Shown one piece after another: positions 41,241-46,647 of a stretch of 46,647 bases of DNA; position 1 is the first letter of the stretch; every line of letters starts with the position of its first letter. The notes beneath the pieces are model-generated. The model worked only from the letters and a program-made list of their open reading frames with translations, was not told the DNA's origin and ran no database searches. This stretch comes from Acidimicrobiales bacterium (GTDB lineage: Bacteria > Actinomycetota > Acidimicrobiia > Acidimicrobiales > RAAP-2). The stretch is taken from contig JADMIJ010000026.1 of the NCBI GenBank assembly GCA_015478655.1, forward strand, positions 1 to 46,647, given 5' to 3'. A program made the position numbers and the translations under genes.

Positions 41241-41819
41241 CTACCTGGCCTCGTCGGTCGCCCCGACGAGGCCCCGTGTCCTTCCACGATCGACCAACGC
41301 CTTCTGCAGCGCTTTTCTTCCGCGATGGATCCGACTCATCACCGTTCCGATGGGCACCTCGGTGATCTCGGCGATCTCCTTGTACGAGAAGCCTTCGACG
41401 TCGGCCAGCAGCACTGCCATCCGGAACGTATCCGGCAAGGCCTCGATGGCCGCCTTCACATCGGTGTCGGTGAAGCGCTCGAGGGCCTCGTCCTCTGCGC
41501 TGCGCCCCATGCCCGGGGCCTGGTCGCCGGAAAGATGCCGGTACAGATAGAGATCCTCGACGTCCTCGACGTCGGCGATCTCGGGTCGGCGCTTCTTGGC
41601 CCGGTAGGTGTTGATGTAGGTGTTGGTGAGGATCCGGTAGAGCCACGCCTTGAGGTTGGTGCCCGACTCGAAGCTGGCAAAGGCCCGGTAGGCCTTGAGA
41701 TACGTCTCCTGCACCAGGTCCTCGGCGTCCGCGGCATTGCGGGTCATCCGCAACGCCGCGGTGTACAGAGCGGGCATGTACTCCATTGCGAGATCGGAGA
41801 ACACCGCCTGATCGGCCAT
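41241..41819 (-). CDS. sigR: ECF sigma factor, SigR/SigH/RpoE type
   Basis: The 192-residue product shows sigma region 2 ([29 protein letters not shown], then [21 protein letters not shown]) and region 4 ([44 protein letters not shown]), typical of the thiol-stress ECF12 group. With the ZAS anti-sigma gene after it, this is a redox switch. The ATG has TAGGGT six bases upstream and may be leaderless. I looked for a GGAAT/GTT-type autoregulatory promoter and did not find a convincing one. Confidence 0.93.
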   Translation of the reverse strand: MADQAVFSDLAMEYMPALYTAALRMTRNAADAEDLVQETYLKAYRAFASFESGTNLKAWLYRILTNTYINTYRAKKRRPEIADVEDVEDLYLYRHLSGDQAPGMGRSAEDEALERFTDTDVKAAIEALPDTFRMAVLLADVEGFSYKEIAEITEVPIGTVMSRIHRGRKALQKALVDRGRTRGLVGATDEAR

Positions 41820-42058
41820 GAACGCACCCTACAAGGCCCGGCGGGCACCTGCAGCAGGCAGCACCGACGCGGGCGGGTGGTCCCCGAGTTGCGGGAACGA
41901 AGGTGAAATGCTTGGATCAGCCGTATCACCGACGATCCCATGGGCAGGACGACGCCGTTGACAATCCGCACCTCACCTCGATGACATTCCGCCATCCCGG
42001 CTGCCGTCGACCTCCCGGAGGACGTCCTCGGCCGCGCCGTCGCTGCCGCTCCGGCACG

Positions 42059-42364
42059 TTGACGATCCGGAGCGGGCCGGTCACCCGGTCGGACGCTGAG
42101 CGGCCGACCATCGTCAGCAGCGAGTGGGTGGAGGGCGAGCGGCGCTCCACCATTCTCCGGCCCGACGGCTCCACGTTTGCGGTGACGGTCCCGGCCGGGG
42201 GCATGGACGAATCCGCCGACGACGCCGAGTGGGGCCACGAGTGGATCGCCGGGGACCGCGGGCCCCACCGCCCGGCCGGGCTCTGGCTGCTGCACCGGGC
42301 CGTCCTGGCCGACCTGTGCGACGGGCCGTTCGTCGAAGCCGGCCGATCCGAACAGGCCCGGTAG
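42059..42364 (+). CDS. Small hypothetical protein
   Basis: From the TTG at 42059 the product has 101 residues, and almost every codon ends in G or C, which argues for real coding. Upstream of this point in the same frame, third positions turn mixed, so the ATGs at 41981 and 41903 are less likely. Segments such as TIVSSEWVEGERRSTILRPDG and EWGHEWIAGDRGPH are not ones I recognise. TTGACA at 41958-41963 may be a -35 box. It stands between divergent sigR and a secreted hydrolase. Confidence 0.55.
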   Translation: MTIRSGPVTRSDAERPTIVSSEWVEGERRSTILRPDGSTFAVTVPAGGMDESADDAEWGHEWIAGDRGPHRPAGLWLLHRAVLADLCDGPFVEAGRSEQAR

Positions 42365-42442
42365 ACGGGCCCGAGCGCCACCTTCGCCAACCCGGCCATG
42401 GTGTTACCTTTCTTCTCCGGGGGGACGAAGGGGGACTGCAAC

Positions 42443-43870
42443 GTGGCGAAGCTGCCCAGGGCGCTGCGACGGTCGCTTCTGTTGGCTACGGCGACGGCCG
42501 GCGCGGCCGCCCTCGCCTCGGGCTGCAGCTCCTCGACTCCGGCCGCCACCACTTCTGCGGCACCGGCGGGCGTGGTGTGGATGCAAGGGTTCAATTCACC
42601 TGGCACTCCGCCCCAGTACGACAAGGTCGGTGTGCTGAAGGTCGGATCGGGCGCCGCCAAGAACGTCCTCGTCCTCGAGCCGGGCACCTCGGCCGGGAGC
42701 GCCTATTTCGTGCCCCTGGCCAAATGGATCGTGTCCCGGGCCCCGGGGTGGCAGGTGTGGTCGGTTGAGCGGCGCGAGAACCTGCTTGAGGACCAGTCGC
42801 AACTCGACCAGTTCAAGAACGGGAAGGCGACGTCCACCCAGCTGTTCAACTACTACCTCGGCTACATCAAGGATCCGAGCGTGCACCCCCACTTCCGGAT
42901 CATCCCGGACGCCACGGTCGCCTTCGCCAAGCAGTGGGGCATGAATGTGGCCGTCCAGGACCTGCACCAGGTCATCGGGTCGGCGCGGAAGCTCGGGGGC
43001 AAGGTCGTGCTGGGTGGGCATTCGTTGGGAGGATCGGTGGTCACCGCCTACGCCACCTGGGACTTCAACGGTCAGGCGGGGGCGAAGGATCTGGCCGGGC
43101 TGGTGTACATCGACGGCGGCAGCGATTCGGTCCCGGTGACGTCCGCGCAAGCCACCCAGGAAGTGCAGGCGCTCGACGCCACCGCCGCCTCCCCGTGGCT
43201 CTCCTTCGGGGGGATCACCGCGCCCTACGCCGGGGTGTTCAACGCCTCCGGGTCGGCGGGCGCGCTCCTCGATCCCAACTCACCGTCGCTGGGCCAGACC
43301 TCGGGCCTGCTCCCTGCCTCCATCGTGCCCCCGGTGCGGGTGAGCAATGTCGGCCAGTACGGCTACGCCCTCAACGTGGGGACGTCACCGGCGAGCCTGA
43401 TCGCGGCGCAGGCCCACCTCGGCACCGGCCTGACAGCCACCGGCCTGGTCCACGGCTGGGACGGGACCGGTGCGCTGACCCCGATCACGCGGTTCGCCAC
43501 CATGTTCTCAGGGGCCGGCTACCAGAGCGTCGACGGCACCGAGTGGTACTTCCCCCAACGCCTGACCGACGACACGGGAGCAGTGGCCAACGGCAACGCC
43601 AACCCGGCGCAGGGCGTGCTCGACGTGAACGCCACCATGGGTCACCAGCTCCCACAGAATCTCCGGATCTACGCCTTCGGGGCCGCGCTGGGTGGACAGG
43701 GCGTCCTCGACGCCGCCGCGCTCCTGGCCCAACAGTCACACATCCCGGCGGGAAACCTGACACTGGTCAATCGCCAGACCACCTACGCCCACAACGACCC
43801 GGCCGGTGCGTATCCCAACAACGACTTCTTCGACCATCTGGTCCCGTTCCTGGGACAGGTCGGTTCCTGA
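42443..43870 (+). CDS. Secreted alpha/beta-hydrolase lipoprotein
   Basis: From the GTG at 42443 the product has 475 residues. It has a signal peptide (KLPRALRRSLLLATATAGAAA) with lipobox LASGC, and then an alpha/beta hydrolase. The nucleophile elbow is GGHSLGGS, a DGG follows strand 6, and a candidate catalytic His lies near the end (FFDHLVPFL). It should be anchored outside the membrane and act as an esterase or lipase on an unknown substrate. The ATG at 42398 would put a charged stretch before the signal peptide and is less likely. A second hydrolase follows after 37 bases. Confidence 0.85.
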   Translation: MAKLPRALRRSLLLATATAGAAALASGCSSSTPAATTSAAPAGVVWMQGFNSPGTPPQYDKVGVLKVGSGAAKNVLVLEPGTSAGSAYFVPLAKWIVSRAPGWQVWSVERRENLLEDQSQLDQFKNGKATSTQLFNYYLGYIKDPSVHPHFRIIPDATVAFAKQWGMNVAVQDLHQVIGSARKLGGKVVLGGHSLGGSVVTAYATWDFNGQAGAKDLAGLVYIDGGSDSVPVTSAQATQEVQALDATAASPWLSFGGITAPYAGVFNASGSAGALLDPNSPSLGQTSGLLPASIVPPVRVSNVGQYGYALNVGTSPASLIAAQAHLGTGLTATGLVHGWDGTGALTPITRFATMFSGAGYQSVDGTEWYFPQRLTDDTGAVANGNANPAQGVLDVNATMGHQLPQNLRIYAFGAALGGQGVLDAAALLAQQSHIPAGNLTLVNRQTTYAHNDPAGAYPNNDFFDHLVPFLGQVGS

Positions 43871-43907
43871 GCGCCAACACTCGCTCCTCGTCGACTCGGA
43901 CGCCGGC

Positions 43908-45215
43908 GTGAGGGGCGGTGCACCGACTCCCGGTGCACCGGGGAACGCCGCCACCACCGTCCTGATCCTCGTCGTGGGCCTGATGCTGGCCGGTTGTGGC
44001 TCCGCGGCAGTCACCGGAGGCCAGGTTCACCACGGGGTCGGCGCCGTACCGGCGTCGGCCACCGCGGCCGGCCCCACCACCTTCTACGCGCCACCCGACC
44101 CGCTCCCACCTGCCCCACCGGGGACGTTGATCCGCGACCAGCTCGTGCAGGGAGCGGGTGGCATTCCCGCCGACGCCGCGCTGTGGCGGATCCTCTATCA
44201 CTCACGCACCATCACGGGGGCCGACATCGCCGTCTCGGGGTACGTGGCCGTGCCGGCCCGACCGGCACCGGCCGGCGGGTATCCGGTGTTGGCCTGGGCA
44301 CACGGGACCACCGGTGCCGCGGTCCAGTGCGCACCATCCCTGTTCGACCGCATGGAAGGCGAGGGCCCGTACCCGACACCGGACATCGGCCGGTACCTGC
44401 AGGCGGGATGGTTGGTCGCCGCCACCGACTACCAGGGCCTCGGCGCGGCGGCGGGCATCCATCCCTACCTGGTGGGGACGAGCGAAGGCTACGGAACCCT
44501 CGACGCCGCCGTGGCCGCCCGGCAGCTGCCCGGCCTGTCCGTCAGCACCACCACCCTCATCTACGGCCATTCACAGGGTGGCCAGGCCGCCCTCTTCGCC
44601 GGCGAACTGGCCCCGTCGTATGCGCCATCCCTCCGTGTGATCGGCGTCGTCGCCGCGGCCCCGGCCACCGGTCTGTCCACCATCGTGGCGGTCATCGGGT
44701 CGCTCACTCTCCCGGACGACCTGGCCTACTTCACCCTCATCGGTTGGACGTGGTCACAGACCTATCCCGACCTCCCGCCCTCCGCCGTCTTCACCCCGAC
44801 GGGCGTTGTCCTCGCCCAGCGGATCGTGACCCGGCACTGTGACAACGGACTGGTGGCCGTGCTCTCGGGCCAGGCATCACGAAACGAATTCCAACCCGAT
44901 GCGTCCACCAATCCTGCGCTCGTGGCCCACGCGCACGCCAACGACCCCGGACAGCTGAGGACGGCCGCGCCGATGCTCATCGTCCAGGGAACCGGCGACA
45001 ACCAGGTGCCGTCACCACTCACCGACGCATTCGTGTCCCGGATGGCGTGCCCGGCTGGCGACGTCGTCGACTACGTCCATTACCCCGGAGCTGGTCATGA
45101 CCAGGTCACCTTCCAAGCGGTGCCCCGCATCCTGGCTTGGGCCGCCGACCGCTTGCACGGATCGGCACCTCCGACGACGTGCGGCCTGCCCGGCGATGTC
45201 CGGTCCAATCACTGA
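43908..45215 (+). CDS. Secretory lipase-family lipoprotein
   Basis: From the GTG at 43908 the product has 435 residues with a signal peptide (AATTVLILVVGLMLAGC, lipobox LAGC). The mature enzyme has an oxyanion-hole-like AWAHGTTG, the nucleophile elbow IYGHSQGGQAALF, an Asp region (LIVQGTGDNQVPSPLTDAF) and a His (GAGHDQVTF). This is the layout of the secretory lipase family (PF03583). It would hydrolyse lipids or esters outside the cell. Longer starts upstream overlap the previous gene and lack a signal. The two hydrolases are probably co-transcribed. Confidence 0.88.
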   Translation: MRGGAPTPGAPGNAATTVLILVVGLMLAGCGSAAVTGGQVHHGVGAVPASATAAGPTTFYAPPDPLPPAPPGTLIRDQLVQGAGGIPADAALWRILYHSRTITGADIAVSGYVAVPARPAPAGGYPVLAWAHGTTGAAVQCAPSLFDRMEGEGPYPTPDIGRYLQAGWLVAATDYQGLGAAAGIHPYLVGTSEGYGTLDAAVAARQLPGLSVSTTTLIYGHSQGGQAALFAGELAPSYAPSLRVIGVVAAAPATGLSTIVAVIGSLTLPDDLAYFTLIGWTWSQTYPDLPPSAVFTPTGVVLAQRIVTRHCDNGLVAVLSGQASRNEFQPDASTNPALVAHAHANDPGQLRTAAPMLIVQGTGDNQVPSPLTDAFVSRMACPAGDVVDYVHYPGAGHDQVTFQAVPRILAWAADRLHGSAPPTTCGLPGDVRSNH

Positions 45216-45251
45216 CCACCCGGCTGCACCCGGTCGGGGGAGCGGAGGACC

Positions 45252-45290
45252 ATGAGACCTACAACCCGGCGACGAAGTCGGTGGACGTGA
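45252..45290 (+). CDS. Putative 12-residue Arg-rich leader peptide (uORF)
   Basis: An ATG at 45252 preceded by GGAGG encodes MRPTTRRRSRWT. Its stop TGA (45288-45290) overlaps the GTG at 45287 of the kinase gene as GTGA. The ribosome-binding site is better than that of the kinase, so the short frame may feed ribosomes to it or regulate it by stalling on Arg codons. Coding is not proven. Confidence 0.4.
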   Translation: MRPTTRRRSRWT

Positions 45291-46477
45291 CCTCGGGGCT
45301 GCGTCCGGCCCCGTCCGGACGTCGTCAGTCCCTGCTGGCCTCGGTCGCCCACATGGGCCTGGAGGCGGTCCGGGTGGTTGCCGATCGGTTCGACCACCGC
45401 TCGGCCGTGCCCCGCACCATCGAGGGCGTCGACCGTGACTACCTGAGTCGGCTGCTGGGCGTCGAGGTGACCGGGGTCAAACCGGTTGACGTCACCTCGG
45501 GGACCACCGACCGGGCACGGCTCTTGCTCGACTCCCCTGGCTCCGACGTGCCGGGGTCGGTGTTCGTGAAGATCGCCCCGACCAAGACGGTGACGAGGAT
45601 CTTCACCAATCTCAGCAACCTGGGGCGCAGTGAGCTCGGCTTCTACCGAGACGTGTCACCGGGGCTCGACATCGAGGCGCCCGCGGTCGTGGCGCTCGAC
45701 TGCGATCCTCGGACCAAGCGGTTCACCATCGTCATCGAGGACCTGACGACCAGGGATGCGCGGTTCACCGACACCGTGGGAGGCGTAACCCTGCCCGAGG
45801 CCGAGGCGGTCGTCGACACCCTGGCCAAACTGCACGGCACGTTCTGGGACTCGCCCCGGCTCGCCGATCCCGGTCCGGGTGGCTTGGCCTGGGTGACCAC
45901 CAACAGCGGCGACCCGCAGCTTCCGATCGTCCAGAAGGCGCTGGTGGCCGCCGGGAGGAAGGTGGCCAAGGACCATCTCGAGTACGTCCCCCGGGAGGGA
46001 GCGAAGATCCTGGCCCGTTACCTGGCGGTGGCCGACGAGCTCGATGCGGGGCGCCACACGCTCCTGCACGGCGACCCGCACCCCGGCAACGTCTACTTCA
46101 TCGACGCAGCGCCGAGCTCGGGCGCCGGCCTCCGGGGTGGCCTCTTCGATTGGCAGGTACTGCGTCGGGGAAACGGGACCCGGGACCTGACCTACTTCCT
46201 CGTGCTTGGCTTGGACACCGATCAACGCCGACAGCACGGTGAGGCCCTGCTCGCCCGCTACCGTGACGGGCTGGCCCGGGCCGGAGGACCCACCCTGGAC
46301 CCCGATCGTCAGTGGCTCGATGTCCGCAAGATGGCGGCCTACGCCTATGTCTCCGCCGTCTTCGCTGCCGCCTTCGCCGGGCTCCAGGCCGAACCGGTGA
46401 CGACAAGCGGCCTGGCCAAGTCCTCGGCGGCGCTCAAGGATCTCGATTCCGGAACCGCCATCACCTGCTTGGCGTGA
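45287..46477 (+). CDS. CHK/aminoglycoside phosphotransferase-like kinase
   Basis: The 396-residue product has a kinase-like fold: FVKIAPTKT at the position of the ATP lysine, TIVIEDLTTRDARF, the catalytic LLHGDPHPGNVYF (Brenner-type HGDxxxxN) and LFDWQVLRRGNGTRDLTYFL. This resembles the ecdysteroid/choline kinase-like (CHK, DUF1679) branch of the APH superfamily. It phosphorylates a small hydroxyl compound, unknown here. GTG at 45281 is an equal start in the same frame; 45287 is preferred because of the GTGA overlap with the short leader frame. A perfect hairpin follows the stop. Confidence 0.85.
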   Translation: MTSGLRPAPSGRRQSLLASVAHMGLEAVRVVADRFDHRSAVPRTIEGVDRDYLSRLLGVEVTGVKPVDVTSGTTDRARLLLDSPGSDVPGSVFVKIAPTKTVTRIFTNLSNLGRSELGFYRDVSPGLDIEAPAVVALDCDPRTKRFTIVIEDLTTRDARFTDTVGGVTLPEAEAVVDTLAKLHGTFWDSPRLADPGPGGLAWVTTNSGDPQLPIVQKALVAAGRKVAKDHLEYVPREGAKILARYLAVADELDAGRHTLLHGDPHPGNVYFIDAAPSSGAGLRGGLFDWQVLRRGNGTRDLTYFLVLGLDTDQRRQHGEALLARYRDGLARAGGPTLDPDRQWLDVRKMAAYAYVSAVFAAAFAGLQAEPVTTSGLAKSSAALKDLDSGTAITCLA

Positions 46478-46495
46478 CGTGCCGTTGGCGGCACG
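46478..46495 (+). terminator. Hairpin directly after the kinase gene
   Basis: CGTGCCG (46478-46484) and CGGCACG (46489-46495) form a perfect 7-bp stem with loop TTGG, starting on the base after the stop codon. No U-tract follows. Confidence 0.6.
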
Positions 46496-46600
46496 GTCTG
46501 GACAATGGTTGTGGCATGCACGGGTCGGATCTCCCAACTGCACCATGGCAGTCCCGTTTCGGTTGACTACACATCGACGGAACCGCTTCTGACTTAGGCC

Positions 46601-46647
46601 TCACGCCACGACTGATTGAGCACTGACGGTGTAGTTCCAGTCGCCGT
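46601..46647 (-). CDS. Possible 3' end of a transposase, cut by the window edge
   Basis: Reading in from the right edge on the minus strand, one frame encodes GDWNYTVSAQSVVA and a TGA stop at 46603-46601. The HGDWNYT-like ending recalls the C-terminus of ISAzo13-type transposases. Only 14 residues are visible, so this is a weak call. The bases 46496-46600 hold nothing else I recognise. Confidence 0.25.
   Translation of the reverse strand, partial: GDWNYTVSAQSVVA

Noticed and set aside
1..46647. CRISPR array, prophage, toxin-antitoxin or defence system
   Set aside because: No regularly spaced repeats, integrase, phage structural gene, or known defence motifs were seen.

Overview
The window comes from a high-GC Gram-positive bacterium of the Actinomycetota. 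It carries EgtB and EgtD, a SigR/RsrA-type sigma and anti-sigma pair, CarD, DisA, RadA, ClpC, GpgS, OtsA/OtsB and a DUF2342 metalloprotease. GTG starts are frequent, and 4-base stop/start overlaps of the form NTGA are common. Gene order from RlmB to DUF2342 follows the block I remember from Mycobacterium (rlmB-ispF-ispD-carD, disA/radA, clpC, coaX-nadC-nadB-panC-DUF2520-folK-folB-folP-folE, hpt-tilS-DUF2342), but several usual members are missing. A deep-branching class such as Acidimicrobiia is my guess; Actinomycetota is secure, the class is not.

Region 1 (about 1-5.3 kb, + strand) is a catabolic or accessory block: a methyltransferase, an EthD-domain protein, a D-aminoacylase-type amidohydrolase, a cytochrome P450 and its TetR regulator. 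A clear promoter/operator precedes the P450. Region 2 (5.3-9.7 kb) has a Fur-family regulator with a nickel/cobalt permease, a threonine synthase-like PLP enzyme overlapping a MoaD/ThiS-type sulfur carrier, and glucosyl-3-phosphoglycerate synthase. Region 3 (9.7-15.2 kb) has a TetR/DHA2 exporter pair, trehalose synthesis (OtsA, OtsB) and a LytR_C-domain membrane protein. Region 4 (15.3-19.9 kb) has tRNA-Thr(UGU), egtB-egtD, a flavoprotein reductase with a one-base frameshift, and a DUF427 protein.

Region 5 (19.9-28.2 kb, - strand) is core housekeeping: rlmB, ispF, ispD, carD, disA, radA, clpC. Region 6 (28.2-41 kb) has a + strand polyprenyl diphosphate synthase, a small secreted protein, and then a long - strand operon. 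Read in transcription order it is DUF2342 protease, tilS, hpt, folE, folP, a phosphatase-like protein lacking the catalytic Cys, folB, folK, a DUF2520 (PanG-like) reductase, panC, nadB, nadC, coaX. It covers folate, pantothenate/CoA, NAD and purine salvage. Region 7 (41-46.6 kb) has sigR-rsrA, a small unknown protein, two secreted alpha/beta hydrolase lipoproteins, and a CHK/APH-type kinase preceded by a small upstream ORF. The right edge may hold the 3' end of a transposase.

Three themes recur. Many genes lack a Shine-Dalgarno sequence and have a TANNNT box 6-8 bases before the start codon, pointing to leaderless transcripts. Operon genes are often joined by NTGA overlaps. Several promoters carry well-formed inverted repeats next to a regulator gene, so regulator and target can be paired from sequence alone. 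No CRISPR array, prophage or complete IS was seen.
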